DNA from: Verrucomicrobiota bacterium
GTDB lineage: Bacteria > Verrucomicrobiota > Verrucomicrobiia > Opitutales > UBA953
Direction: 5' to 3'
Assembly (NCBI GenBank): GCA_030830965.1
Contig: JAURLX010000019.1
Location: 186,001 to 250,000 of the forward strand
DNA length: 64,000 nt
Numbering within the stretch: position 1 is the stretch's first letter; each line of letters starts with the position of its first letter. Under the pieces are notes generated by a model. The model was not told the origin of the DNA and made no database searches. It saw nothing but the letters and a program-made list of their open reading frames with translations. This document shows, one piece after another, positions 41,306-50,205 of this stretch. The position numbers and the translations under genes were made by a program.

Positions 41306-42385
41306 TCACATTCCTTGCTCGGCAAAGGAGTCGTCCAGGGCCGCGATGAGGCGGGAAATCGTGTCATCCGTCTCGTCACCCATGTTGGAGATGCGGAAGG
41401 TCTTGCCCTTCAGCTTGCCGTAGCCGCCGTCGATGACGATCTTGTGGCGGGCCTTGAGCGTCTCGTTCAGGCGTTCGATGTCCGCATTGCGGGCGTTGCG
41501 GAAGCAGTTCAGCCCGCGGGTCCCGTACTCGGGCGCGGGAAGGAGCGGGAAGCCCTTCGCCAGACCCCAGGCTCGCATCCTCTCGTTGAGTCGGAGGTGC
41601 CGGGCATAACGGTTCTCCAGTCCCTCGGCTTCCACCTCGTTGAGCCTCTGCTGGAGCCCATAGAGCAGGGAGATGCAGGGGGTGGACGGGGTCATGCCCT
41701 TCGCGTGATTGTCGTGGAACTCGATTAGGTCGAAATAATACCCACGGTCCTGGGACTGCCGGGCGCGCTCGCGGGCGCGCTCGCTGACGGAGGCGATGGC
41801 GAGTCCGGGCGGCAGCGCCAGCGCCTTCTGCGAGCCCGTAAGCAGGATGTCGACGCCCAGGCGGTCCTTATGGATGGGCAGCGTCGAGAAGGAGCTGACG
41901 GTATCGACGATCGAGATGACCTCGGGGAACTCGCGTACGACGGCCATGATCTCCTCGATGGGCGACAGCGTCCCGGTGGATGTCTCGGAGTGGATGAAGG
42001 TGATGCAGTCGAATTTGCCGCTGCCGAGGGCCTTGCGGACCGCGGCGGGGTCGACCGGGGAGCCCCATTCGAACTGCAGGGCTTCGGCCGGACGTCCGCA
42101 ACGACGGGCGACGTCGTTCCACTTGTCGGAGAAGGCTCCGTTCATGCAGTTGAGCACGCCCTTGCGGCAGACGTTGCGAAGGGCCCCCTCCATCACGCCC
42201 CAGGCCGAGCTGGTGGAAAGGTAGACGGGGTCCTGGGTGAAGAACATGGACTGCAGCTTGGGCTGCATGTCATTGTACAGGGCGACGAAGGCCTTGGACC
42301 GATGACCGACCATGGGGCGCCCCATGGCCTTGATCACGCTTTCCGAGACGGTGAGGGGTCCGGGTATGTAAAGTCGGTTGCTCAT
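41306..42385 (-). CDS. Class V aminotransferase (alanine-glyoxylate / serine-pyruvate type)
   Basis: A PLP enzyme of 359 residues. [22 protein letters not shown] is the normal start of this group, [16 protein letters not shown] and [14 protein letters not shown] contain the cofactor-binding Asp, and the PLP Lys is K187 in [14 protein letters not shown]. It transfers amino groups between alanine or serine and glyoxylate or pyruvate; the exact pair is unclear. It overlaps panD by four bases, so it may be linked to beta-alanine or alanine supply. That link is inference. Confidence 0.88.
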   Translation of the reverse strand: MSNRLYIPGPLTVSESVIKAMGRPMVGHRSKAFVALYNDMQPKLQSMFFTQDPVYLSTSSAWGVMEGALRNVCRKGVLNCMNGAFSDKWNDVARRCGRPAEALQFEWGSPVDPAAVRKALGSGKFDCITFIHSETSTGTLSPIEEIMAVVREFPEVISIVDTVSSFSTLPIHKDRLGVDILLTGSQKALALPPGLAIASVSERARERARQSQDRGYYFDLIEFHDNHAKGMTPSTPCISLLYGLQQRLNEVEAEGLENRYARHLRLNERMRAWGLAKGFPLLPAPEYGTRGLNCFRNARNADIERLNETLKARHKIVIDGGYGKLKGKTFRISNMGDETDDTISRLIAALDDSFAEQGM

Positions 42386-42783
42386 CTTAGGAAGGTGTCG
42401 AGTAGGGCGGGGGGCGTTCCCGGGCTGTCGATGCGGACGACCCGGCGATTGCGATCTGCGAGGGTGGCGGTGCGGGGCTTCCAGGAAGCGGCCTCCCCGT
42501 GTTCGACCTCGGCGAAGCTCATGATGACCAGCAGGTCGCCGGGTTTCCCGAGGTGCGCCGTGGCCCCGTTGAGGCAGACTTCCCGGCTGCCGGCCGGGGC
42601 CGGGATGGCGTAGGTCTCGAAGCGCTCCCCGTTGGCCATGTTGCCAATCAGGATGCGTTCGTAAGGGAGCAGTCCGACCAGGCCCATGAGCTCGCCGTCG
42701 AGGGCGATGGAACCCTCGTAATCGAGTCGCGCACCGGTGACTTCGGCCCGGAGTAGCTTGGTGCGCAGCAGGTGGACGAGCAT
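42382..42783 (-). CDS. panD: Aspartate 1-decarboxylase
   Basis: A protein of 133 residues from the ATG at 42783 ([20 protein letters not shown]); the frame extends to 42831 but the family start fits here. The self-cleavage site is Gly24-Ser25 in DYEGSIALD, the same position as in E. coli PanD, giving the pyruvoyl cofactor. [21 protein letters not shown] and [17 protein letters not shown] match the core fold. It makes beta-alanine for pantothenate. A ketopantoate reductase-like gene (panE) lies elsewhere in the window (57543-58484). Confidence 0.95.
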   Translation of the reverse strand: MLVHLLRTKLLRAEVTGARLDYEGSIALDGELMGLVGLLPYERILIGNMANGERFETYAIPAPAGSREVCLNGATAHLGKPGDLLVIMSFAEVEHGEAASWKPRTATLADRNRRVVRIDSPGTPPALLDTFLR

Positions 42784-42849
42784 GGCGCGGAAATGTCCTT
42801 CTGAATCGGGAGGGTTGCCTTCGTCAAACACCTTTGCATCTAATCCGGC

Positions 42850-44055
42850 ATGTCAGCCAAGCACAGGGGCCTGTTTTCCTCGGCTGCTGAGTCCGTCGCG
42901 GGCTTCGCGGTGGACGTCGTCTACGAGCGCCGCAAAGGCCCTGGCGCGACCCTGCTGGCGGCGTTCCTACGCGTCCTGTCCTGGGTCTTCGGCCTGCTTG
43001 TCCGGCTCCGCCTCTGGCTTTACCGCCACCGACTTTTCCGGGACACGCCTCTCGGTTGCAAGGTGGTCGTCGTGGGCAACCTCACCGCGGGAGGCACCGG
43101 CAAGACGCCCGTGGTCCACAAGATGGCGCAGGTGCTGGCCCGTCGCGGGCGTCGCGTCGCCATCCTCTCCCGTGGCTACAAAGGCGCCAGCGACTCCATG
43201 CTCAAGCGGTTCTGGCGCTGGATGAGCCATGGCAGTCGGCCCGAGCCGCTGGTCGTCTCGGATGGCGTCCGTGTGCTCGCCGACCCCGACGAGGCGGGCG
43301 ACGAGCCGTTCATGCTTGCCCGCAATCTGCTGCCCGACGGCGTGGTCGTCATCGTCGATCGTGACCGGGTGGAGGCGGGGCGTTTCGCCCTCCGTCGATT
43401 CGGGGTCGACACGATCCTGCTCGACGACGGCCTCCAGTACCTTCCTCTGCGCGGCCAGATCAACCTCCTCCTGGTCGACAGCCGAGATCCTTTCGGCAAC
43501 GGAGCCATGCTGCCCCGCGGCATCCTGCGCGAGCCCGTCTCGAATCTGTCCCGTGCGTCCTATGTCTTCATCACGAAGTCGGACGGGCCGCCGGACCCCG
43601 CCCTGGTCGAGGTGATCCGGCGGCACAACCCCCAGGCTGAGATCGTATCCTGCGCGCACCGTCCGTCCTCCCTCGTGTCCGTCGATGACGGGAAGGAGAC
43701 GCCCCTCGGCTGGCTCCGGGGGCGGAAGGTGTCCGCCTTCTCGGGCATCGCCACGCCGGAAAGATTCGAGGAGACCCTCGTCTCGCTCGGAGCCGACATC
43801 GTGGCCAACCGCAGGTTCCTCGACCACCATGCGTTCACCGACGAGGATCTCGACGAGGTCCTGGAGCAGTCGTTGTCTTCGGGTGCAGAGGCCATCGTCA
43901 CCACCGAGAAGGACGCCGTTCGGCTGCAGGCCAGGTTCCGTCCCGCCATGCCGCTTCTGTTCATCCGTCTCGAGATCGAGATCCTGGGGTCGGACGAAGG
44001 CTTCAACGGCGCCGTCGAGCGGATCTGCCTCGGCCCTTCCGCGTCGGCGCGCTGA
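42850..44055 (+). CDS. lpxK: Tetraacyldisaccharide 4'-kinase
   Basis: A protein of 401 residues. An N-terminal hydrophobic segment (about 31-52, [22 protein letters not shown]) is followed by the modified P-loop [17 protein letters not shown] (76-90) and [41 protein letters not shown] and [11 protein letters not shown], all characteristic of LpxK. It is longer than the ~330 residues of E. coli LpxK. It adds the 4'-phosphate of lipid A, so the host makes lipopolysaccharide. Its last 53 bases overlap the convergent ppk1. Confidence 0.93.
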   Translation: MSAKHRGLFSSAAESVAGFAVDVVYERRKGPGATLLAAFLRVLSWVFGLLVRLRLWLYRHRLFRDTPLGCKVVVVGNLTAGGTGKTPVVHKMAQVLARRGRRVAILSRGYKGASDSMLKRFWRWMSHGSRPEPLVVSDGVRVLADPDEAGDEPFMLARNLLPDGVVVIVDRDRVEAGRFALRRFGVDTILLDDGLQYLPLRGQINLLLVDSRDPFGNGAMLPRGILREPVSNLSRASYVFITKSDGPPDPALVEVIRRHNPQAEIVSCAHRPSSLVSVDDGKETPLGWLRGRKVSAFSGIATPERFEETLVSLGADIVANRRFLDHHAFTDEDLDEVLEQSLSSGAEAIVTTEKDAVRLQARFRPAMPLLFIRLEIEILGSDEGFNGAVERICLGPSASAR

Positions 44056-46087
44056 CGGCCTCCGGCTGCTGGCGTGCGGCGAGGGAAAGGAACGCGTCCT
44101 GGGCGCAGGGCCCGCGCCTCCCCTCCGGCAGGCAGGATTCATGCGTGCCGTCGGGACGAAGCTCCTTCGCGTCGCCGAGGTTCCCGGCGTAGACCGCCAG
44201 GACCTCCTGCTCGATGCGCCGCCGGAGCGCCTTGTCCCTGACCGGGAACACGCACTCGACCCTTCGCACGAAATTACGCTGCATCCAATCGGCGCTGCCC
44301 AGCAGGATGACGGGTTCGCCGCCTGAGTTCTCGAACCGGAATATCCTGCTGTGCTCGAGAAACCTGCCGAGGACGGTACGGACACGCACGTTCCCGCTTA
44401 CGCCGGGCACGCCGGGACGCAGGCAGCAGATGCCGCGCACCAGGAGGTCGATCTTGACGCCGCATTCGGAGGCCCTGCATAGCGCCTCGATGACCTCCGG
44501 GTCGACGAGGCTGTTGACCTTGGCGAAGATGGTGGCCCGGCGGCCGGCCCGCGCCGCGGAGGCCTCGGCATCGATCAGGTCGACGATCCTGCGGGAAAGC
44601 TCGAACGGGGCCACCAACAGGTGCCTGAACTTGGGGCGGCCGAGGTTGCCCGTCAGGACGTTGAACAGCAGACCCACCTCGGCGGCGATCTCCTCGTCGG
44701 CCGTGAGCAACGAGAAATCCGTGTAGATCCTCGCGGTCCGGGGGTTGTAATTGCCGGTACCTAGGTGAGCGTAGCGACGGAGGCCGGTCCTCTCCTTGCG
44801 GACCACGAGGCAGGCCTTGCAATGCGTCTTGAGGCCAGTGAGGCCGTAGACCACGTGCGCCCCCGCCTCCTCGAGCTGGCGCGCCCACTCGATGTTGTTG
44901 AGTTCGTCGAAGCGGGCGCGCAGCTCGACCAAGGCCGTCACCTGCTTGCCGTTGCGGGCCGCCTCCTTCAGAGCCTCCACCACGGGCGAGTCCCCGCTGG
45001 TGCGATAAAGCGTCAGCTTGATCGCCACGACCGTCTCATCCCGGGCCGCCTGCCGGATGAAGTCCACGACAGGCACGAACGAATCGTAGGGATGGTGGAG
45101 GAGGATGTCCCTTCGGGCGATCCGTTCGAAGATGCGTGCCGGGTCGGCGCATTCGGCCGGCAGGGAAGGGATGAAGGTAGGGTAGAGCAGATCGGGGCGG
45201 GCCAGCTGATCCACCAGCCCGGCGAGGCGCACCATATTGACCGGGCCTTCGACACGGAACGCGTTCTCGTGCCGCAAGCCGATGGCGCGAAGAAGCCAGG
45301 AAAGCTGCTCGTCCGGCACGTCGCTCTCGATCTCCAGCCGGACAGGGGCGCCCTTGCGGAGGTTGCGGATCTCGTCCTCGATTGCCTCCAGGAGGTTACC
45401 TGCCTCCTCCTCGTCGATATAGAGGTCGCTGTTGCGGGTGATGCGGAAGGCCCAAGAGCCGCTTACCTCGAGTCCCGGGAAGAGCCTCTCGATGAAGACC
45501 TGGATGATGTGGCTGAGCAGCGTGAAGCAGCGGGCGTGTTCGGCTCCGAACTGAAGCACGCGCGGCAGCACGCGCGGCACGGGTACCACGGCGCGACGAA
45601 CCTCCCCCGTCTGGGCGTCCTTCAGGAGCACGAGGATGTAGAGGCCCTTGTTGGTCAGGACGGGGAAGGGGTGGGAAGGGTCGATGGCCAGCGGGGTCAG
45701 GGCCGGGAGGACGTCCCGGTCGAAGACCGGGGAGAGCTCCCGGACCGCATCCGGGTCAAGCTGGCCACGGGAACGGAAACGAACCCCCGCGGCCTCGAGC
45801 GCCGGCGCCAGCCGGTCGCGCCAGCAGGCCTGCTGGTCCAGCGACAGCTTCCTGGCTCGGTCGAGGACCTCGAGCAGGAACTCCCGGGTGGCGGGGTGGC
45901 TGGCGGACTCCTCCTGCTGCATGATGCCCGCGACCCGGATCTCGAAAAACTCGTCGAGATTGGAGCTGACGATGGAGAGGAATCGGACCCGCTCGAGCAG
46001 CGGCACGGAATCGTCCTCCGCCAGCTCCAGAACGCGGCGATCGAAACCGAGCCAGCTGATTTCACGATTGAACACGGCAAAAGACAT
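44003..46087 (-). CDS. ppk1: Polyphosphate kinase 1
   Basis: A protein of 694 residues. It opens with FNREISWLGFDRRVLELAED. The phosphorylated His is H422 in LTGLKTHCKACLVVRKE, the second active-site His is H579 in FLEHSRIFRFEN, and HLGTGNYNPRTARIYTDFSLL and FAKVNSLVDPEVIEAL are intact. A basic tail ([12 protein letters not shown]) at the end is encoded opposite the lpxK 3' end. It makes polyphosphate from ATP. It is the last gene after ybaB, recR and the Rsm22-like gene, but 91 bases separate it, so it may have its own promoter. Confidence 0.96.
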   Translation of the reverse strand: MSFAVFNREISWLGFDRRVLELAEDDSVPLLERVRFLSIVSSNLDEFFEIRVAGIMQQEESASHPATREFLLEVLDRARKLSLDQQACWRDRLAPALEAAGVRFRSRGQLDPDAVRELSPVFDRDVLPALTPLAIDPSHPFPVLTNKGLYILVLLKDAQTGEVRRAVVPVPRVLPRVLQFGAEHARCFTLLSHIIQVFIERLFPGLEVSGSWAFRITRNSDLYIDEEEAGNLLEAIEDEIRNLRKGAPVRLEIESDVPDEQLSWLLRAIGLRHENAFRVEGPVNMVRLAGLVDQLARPDLLYPTFIPSLPAECADPARIFERIARRDILLHHPYDSFVPVVDFIRQAARDETVVAIKLTLYRTSGDSPVVEALKEAARNGKQVTALVELRARFDELNNIEWARQLEEAGAHVVYGLTGLKTHCKACLVVRKERTGLRRYAHLGTGNYNPRTARIYTDFSLLTADEEIAAEVGLLFNVLTGNLGRPKFRHLLVAPFELSRRIVDLIDAEASAARAGRRATIFAKVNSLVDPEVIEALCRASECGVKIDLLVRGICCLRPGVPGVSGNVRVRTVLGRFLEHSRIFRFENSGGEPVILLGSADWMQRNFVRRVECVFPVRDKALRRRIEQEVLAVYAGNLGDAKELRPDGTHESCLPEGRRGPCAQDAFLSLAARQQPEAVSAPTRKGRGRSARRRR

Positions 46088-46132
46088 GATGCCCGGATTG
46101 ACGTCCGCTTGCGAACCTTACCCGTGGTTCAT

Positions 46133-46153
46133 TTCGGGGTTTTTCGCCCCGAA
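46133..46153 (-). other. Hairpin upstream of ppk1
   Basis: TTCGGGG (46133-46139) and CCCCGAA (46147-46153) form a perfect seven-base stem with a seven-base loop in the 91-base gap between the Rsm22-like gene and ppk1. No T-run follows on the minus strand. It may be a partial terminator for the ybaB-recR operon or a 5'-UTR element of ppk1. Confidence 0.35.
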
Positions 46154-46178
46154 CGCACGTTCTTAGGTGAAAATTAGG

Positions 46179-47330
46179 TTACGGGCGCCAGATCAGGCGT
46201 ATTTCCTCATGCCCGGCCAGTCTGAGCTTCCCGGCGTCGCCTCCTGGATAGCCGACAATCGCGCCCCGGCAGAGCGATGCGGCGAAGGCTTTGATGTCGT
46301 GCTTGGACATGCCTCGCGTCGGCACTTCGACCTGCTGCTCGACGCCTTTTCGCACCGCGATGAATCTCACCAGGCCCTTGATGATCTGGATGTCCGAGAC
46401 GATCCGCGCGGAGCCATCGGGTGGGCTAAGCGCGGGCGTGCCGTTGACGAAGGCGGCGAAGGAGAAGCGGACCTCGCGAAGGTCACGGTGCAGGCGACGG
46501 TTGACGAGCTCTGTGGAAGCGGGCGCCGTCCAGGGTGCGGATTCATGTTCCCAGTGGTCTCGGCCGGAGGCCAGCAAGGGGGAGGGCAGGGCGTCGAGCT
46601 GCGGCGCGATCCGGACGAACGGACCTTGGGCGGCGACCTGATCCGAGGCCCGCAGGAGTCTTTCCGCCGCGAAGCGGAGTGCAGGCTCGAGGACCAACAG
46701 GAGGCCGCCCGGCGCAAGACGCGTGCAGGCGAGCCGGATCCATTCCGTGGCACGACGTTCATCTGCGCATGCCAGCTCGTTCAGGACGAAGCCGGCCACG
46801 ATCAGGTCCGGGCTCTCATCGGGCCATGCCGTCACGTCAGAGACGTCGGTAATCCGCGTCTCCACCGAAGCACCCTCGCCCAGGACGGACCTGGCGAACG
46901 CGTCGAAGGCGGCCAGGGCGGCGGGGGATCGGTCGACCCCCGTGAGCATGACATGCTCCACCCCGACCGAGCGCAGATGCCATGCGGCGGCCACTCCGCA
47001 CGATCCCGGCCCGCACCCGATGTCCATCACCCTCAGGGTGCGTGACGGTGGACGCCAGCCGCGCAGCTCGATGCACTGCCTCAGCGCGACGGCGGCCCTC
47101 GTCCAGCCTTGGGGGAGGAAGAAGACGCCGTAGGCCGAAAGGAGGGACGGGTCGGAGAAGTAGTCGGGGTAGCCGCCCTCGGGCCTCGCCGTCGTGAACA
47201 GGTCCGATAGCCTGGCCACGTGGGGCGCCAGGCTATCGATCCCCTCGTCGCCGCCGCCGACCACGCTGGCGGCATGGTCTAGCCAGTATGACTCGGCCTC
47301 GACGGGGTAAGTCTGTTCAGGTCGCGGCAT
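46179..47330 (-). CDS. Rsm22-like class I methyltransferase
   Basis: A protein of 383 residues. The SAM-binding motif is RVMDIGCGPGSCGVAAAW (about 101-118), preceded by SAYGVFFLPQGWTRAAVAL, the segment before motif I that is typical of the mitochondrial Rsm22 / bacterial homologue family. FVLNELACADER and LLLVLEPALRFAAERLL follow. The C-terminal RFIAVRKGVEQQVEVPTRG region looks like the small beta domain of that family. The likely role is in small-subunit ribosome assembly, as for Rsm22; a direct substrate is not established. It overlaps recR by 14 bases. Confidence 0.75.
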   Translation of the reverse strand: MPRPEQTYPVEAESYWLDHAASVVGGGDEGIDSLAPHVARLSDLFTTARPEGGYPDYFSDPSLLSAYGVFFLPQGWTRAAVALRQCIELRGWRPPSRTLRVMDIGCGPGSCGVAAAWHLRSVGVEHVMLTGVDRSPAALAAFDAFARSVLGEGASVETRITDVSDVTAWPDESPDLIVAGFVLNELACADERRATEWIRLACTRLAPGGLLLVLEPALRFAAERLLRASDQVAAQGPFVRIAPQLDALPSPLLASGRDHWEHESAPWTAPASTELVNRRLHRDLREVRFSFAAFVNGTPALSPPDGSARIVSDIQIIKGLVRFIAVRKGVEQQVEVPTRGMSKHDIKAFAASLCRGAIVGYPGGDAGKLRLAGHEEIRLIWRP

Positions 47331-47919
47331 CGCGTCGACCCTCCAGGGCGCTCCGAAGGGTCGCGGGATCGGCGAAGGTCAGACCGCTGCCGCTGGGCAG
47401 GCCGAACCCGATGCGTGTGATCTTGGCCGACGGCTTGGCGGCCAGGACGGTCTCACGGATGAAATGGCAGGTCGCTTCCGCCTCCACGTCGTTGCCAAGC
47501 GCGAGCACGACCTCCGTGAAGGGCTCGTTCTTCAAACGGATCTCTAGGGCGGCCAGGTTGAGCTCACCCGGGCCGACGCCATTGATGGGCGAAAGCCGGC
47601 CATGAAGGACATGGTAGGTGCCGCGGTGGGCGCCCGACCGCTCCACCGCCATCAGGTCGGGCACGTGCTCGACGACGCAGAGCGAGGCTCGGTCGCGACG
47701 GGGGTCCGCGCATACCTGGCAGGCGGGACCCTCGGCGATGTTGCCGCATGTTCCGCAACGGCTCACCGAGGTCGCGGCGGCGGCCAGCGCGTCGAGCACG
47801 GGCTGCAGCCGCGCAGGACGCTCGACGAGCAGGTGCAGGGCGATCCTCTCGGCGGAACGATGTCCCAGGCCCGGGAGCTGCTTCAGGAGCTGCCTGACCT
47901 TGTCGAAGGAGGGCGTCAC
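47317..47919 (-). CDS. recR: Recombination mediator RecR
   Basis: A protein of 200 residues. N-terminal helix-hairpin-helix LLKQLPGLGHRSAERIALHLL, the zinc finger CGTCGNIAEGPACQVC (C55, C58, C67, C70) and the Toprim segment LCVVEHVPDLMAVERSGAHRG are in the right order, followed by the Walker-like C-terminus. With RecO and RecF it loads RecA at gaps. It follows ybaB by 4 bases, the conserved bacterial gene pair. Confidence 0.96.
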   Translation of the reverse strand: MTPSFDKVRQLLKQLPGLGHRSAERIALHLLVERPARLQPVLDALAAAATSVSRCGTCGNIAEGPACQVCADPRRDRASLCVVEHVPDLMAVERSGAHRGTYHVLHGRLSPINGVGPGELNLAALEIRLKNEPFTEVVLALGNDVEAEATCHFIRETVLAAKPSAKITRIGFGLPSGSGLTFADPATLRSALEGRRDAAT

Positions 47920-47923
47920 GGGC

Positions 47924-48229
47924 TCAGAATCCCGGAAGCTGGAAGCCCGCCGTGGCCTTGGCCATCACCTCTTCGTGGACGGATTTCGCCTTGGCCGAGG
48001 CCTCCTGTAGGGCGGCCAGCAGGGACGACTGCACGAGGGCGGGATCCTCCTTGAGGAAGTCGGGGTGCAGGGCGAGGGCGACTACCTCGCCGTGACCGTT
48101 GACCGTGACCTTGACGGCGCCTCCGCCATGGGAGACTTCGAGGCGTTCGTCGGCCAGCCGTTGCTGGGCCTCGGCGATGCCGCGCTGCATCTTCTGAGCC
48201 TGTTTGAGGAGCTTGCCTACGCCTGCCAT
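47924..48229 (-). CDS. ybaB: YbaB/EbfC nucleoid-associated protein
   Basis: A protein of 101 residues from the ATG at 48229 (MAGVGKLLKQAQKMQRGIAE). The upstream frame extension to 48529 crosses the DUF971 gene and is ignored. Helix-strand-strand-strand-helix order with VSHGGGAVKVTVNGHGEVVAL is typical of YbaB. The N-terminal helix and the LLAALQEASAKAKSVHEEVM C-terminal helix make the dimer. It binds DNA as a nucleoid protein and is the first gene before recR. Confidence 0.93.
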   Translation of the reverse strand: MAGVGKLLKQAQKMQRGIAEAQQRLADERLEVSHGGGAVKVTVNGHGEVVALALHPDFLKEDPALVQSSLLAALQEASAKAKSVHEEVMAKATAGFQLPGF

Positions 48230-48314
48230 GGGACCCGTAGGTTCATTCGATGGCCGGACGGAGTCAAGCGGCCTGCGGGCTTGCGGTGATATCTCCGACG
48301 CCGAAGATGCCGCC

Positions 48315-48614
48315 ATGTCGAAACCCGCCTCGATCGAGATCATCGGCGCCTTTCTGGCCATACGCTGGGAAGACGGCCGAGAGGATCTTCTTCCCGCGGA
48401 GGTTCTTCGCGAGGAATCCCCCAGCGCCGAGAACAAGGGCGAGGTGGACGTGCTCGGCCGGCGCTGGGGCGGCGAAGGCCCCCGCAGGTTCCCCGGCGTG
48501 ACGGTCACCGGCTGGTCCCAGGTGGGCAACTACGCCCTCGCCCTCCGATTCAGCGACGGGCACGACAGCGGCATCTACTCCTGGGACCTGCTCCGCTCCC
48601 TCGCCCCCTCCTGA
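48315..48614 (+). CDS. DUF971 (GBBH-like N-terminal domain) protein
   Basis: A protein of 99 residues from the ATG at 48315. IGAFLAIRWEDGREDLLPAEVLRE, then GRRWGGEGPRRFPGVTVTGWSQVGNYALALRFSDGH read over ~45 residues, and GIYSWDLLRSL are diagnostic for DUF971, the small domain also found at the N-terminus of gamma-butyrobetaine hydroxylase. The separate bacterial form has been connected to iron-sulfur metabolism genes in some genomes. It lies 46 bases upstream of phoH. Confidence 0.9.
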   Translation: MSKPASIEIIGAFLAIRWEDGREDLLPAEVLREESPSAENKGEVDVLGRRWGGEGPRRFPGVTVTGWSQVGNYALALRFSDGHDSGIYSWDLLRSLAPS

Positions 48615-48660
48615 CGTCAAATCGGGTTGCAGGCTGGCGCCGCGCGTGGAGTATGCATCC

Positions 48661-50205
48661 GTGCGCAAGACCTACGTCCTCGACACGAACGTCCTGATCC
48701 ATGACCCCGATTCGATCTTCAAGTTTCATGAGCACACGGTCGCGATCCCCGTCGAGGTTCTCTCCGAGCTGGATCGCCTGAAGACCCAGCCCGGCCAGCT
48801 CGGCGCGAGCGCCCGCAAGGTCAACCGTTCCGTCCGCGGCCTGTTCGAAAACCGCCCCCTTCAGGAGATCGTGGACGGCGACCCGAACAAACCGGGCGCG
48901 CTGAAGGCGGGACTGGTGGACGGCGGAGAGCTTCGCGTGGTGGTCAACGAGTCGCTCATCCGGGATCATTTCACCGGCACGCGTTCCGAACGCCTCCGGG
49001 CGGTCTTCATGCAGGTCGATGCGCCGGACCATCGTATCATCGCCTCGGCGATGTACCTGAGGGACACCACCGACGGCCCCGTGGTCCTCGTCACCAAGGA
49101 CGCCTGCATGGCCCTCAAGGCGCAGGCCCTCGGTCTCGAGGTGCAGGACTATCGCAACGACCGCGTGGAGACGAGCGACGAGGGCGAGTACCGCACCATC
49201 GAGGTCGACGGCGCCTTCATGCGCGACTTCCGCGAGCTAGGTCAGGCCGAGCTCCGCCCGGCGTCCGAGCCAGCGCCGCTGCTGAACGAATACGTGATCC
49301 TGGCCTCCGACTCCTGGAGCGAGCCGGCCCGCCACGTGGGCGACGGCGCCTTCGTTCCGCTCCCCCTCTACCGGGAGTTCCTTTCGTCTGAGAGCGGTGC
49401 CCGCAAGGGGCTGCAGATGCCCCGCGGCATGCGGGTGATACCCAAGAACATGGAGCAGTGGATCTTCATCGACGCCCTCCTCAACCCCGAGATACGGCTT
49501 GTCACCTGTTTCGGCCGTGCGGGCACCGGCAAGACCTTCCTGGCCATCGCCGCCGCCCTTTCCCAGGTCCTCAGCGACTTCTCTCCTTACAAGAAGCTCT
49601 ATGTTTCGAGGCCGGTCGTCCAGATCGGCAAGGACATCGGGGCGCTCCCGGGCAGCAAAGAAGAGAAGCTTTCCCCCTACATCCAGCCCTACTTTGACAA
49701 TCTCGAGGTGCTCTTTTCCAAGAACGGGTCGGCGGCGCCCCAGCCGCAGCAGCCCGCGGGCAAGGAGGCCGTCGCCACCGATAGCCAGCGGAAGAAGAAG
49801 AAGGCCCAGGCGATGAAATCCGCCCAGCCCATCTTCGGCTCCCAGTTCCAGCAGCTCGTCCAGCCGCGCAAGCCCTACCAGTGGCTGATCGATTCAGGCC
49901 TCATCGAGATCGAAGCGATGACCTTCATCAGGGGCCGGTCGATCGGGCATGCGTTCATGATTGTCGACGAGGCCCAGAACATGACCCCGCACGAGGCCAA
50001 GACGGTCATCACCCGCATCGGGGAGGGGTCCAAGCTGGTCCTGATCGGCGACCTCGACCAGGTCGACACCCCCTATCTTGACGGTAAGTCCAACGGCCTG
50101 ATCCACACGCACGAACGCATGAAGGGGCATGGCATCACGGCCAATGTCCGTCTGGTGCACGGTGTCCGCAGCGCCCTGTCCGAACTGGCCTCCCAGGCCA
50201 TGTGA
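48661..50205 (+). CDS. PhoH-family ATPase with N-terminal PIN domain
   Basis: A protein of 514 residues from the GTG at 48661 (RKTYVLDTNVLIHDPDSIF is the standard start of this family; GGAG at 48648-48651 can serve as ribosome binding site; a GTG at 48646 is possible). The PIN nuclease domain (about 1-150) is followed by an oligonucleotide-binding-type linker and the PhoH ATPase: CFGRAGTGKTFLAIAAAL (Walker A), AFMIVDEAQNMTPHEAKT (Walker B) and LIGDLDQVDTPYLDG. The Ser/Gln/Lys-rich stretch in between (about 356-385) is an insertion. Such PIN-PhoH proteins act as RNA helicase/nuclease toxins or in RNA decay. Confidence 0.92.
   Translation: MRKTYVLDTNVLIHDPDSIFKFHEHTVAIPVEVLSELDRLKTQPGQLGASARKVNRSVRGLFENRPLQEIVDGDPNKPGALKAGLVDGGELRVVVNESLIRDHFTGTRSERLRAVFMQVDAPDHRIIASAMYLRDTTDGPVVLVTKDACMALKAQALGLEVQDYRNDRVETSDEGEYRTIEVDGAFMRDFRELGQAELRPASEPAPLLNEYVILASDSWSEPARHVGDGAFVPLPLYREFLSSESGARKGLQMPRGMRVIPKNMEQWIFIDALLNPEIRLVTCFGRAGTGKTFLAIAAALSQVLSDFSPYKKLYVSRPVVQIGKDIGALPGSKEEKLSPYIQPYFDNLEVLFSKNGSAAPQPQQPAGKEAVATDSQRKKKKAQAMKSAQPIFGSQFQQLVQPRKPYQWLIDSGLIEIEAMTFIRGRSIGHAFMIVDEAQNMTPHEAKTVITRIGEGSKLVLIGDLDQVDTPYLDGKSNGLIHTHERMKGHGITANVRLVHGVRSALSELASQAM

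Noticed and set aside
41296-41306. An 11-base repeat GTCAAATCGGG also found at 48617-48627
   Set aside because: Two short copies, one part of a hairpin after the aminotransferase gene and one between DUF971 and phoH; too short and unrelated in context.
42967-44385. A 472-codon minus-strand open frame
   Set aside because: Antisense to lpxK and out of frame with ppk1; no domain.
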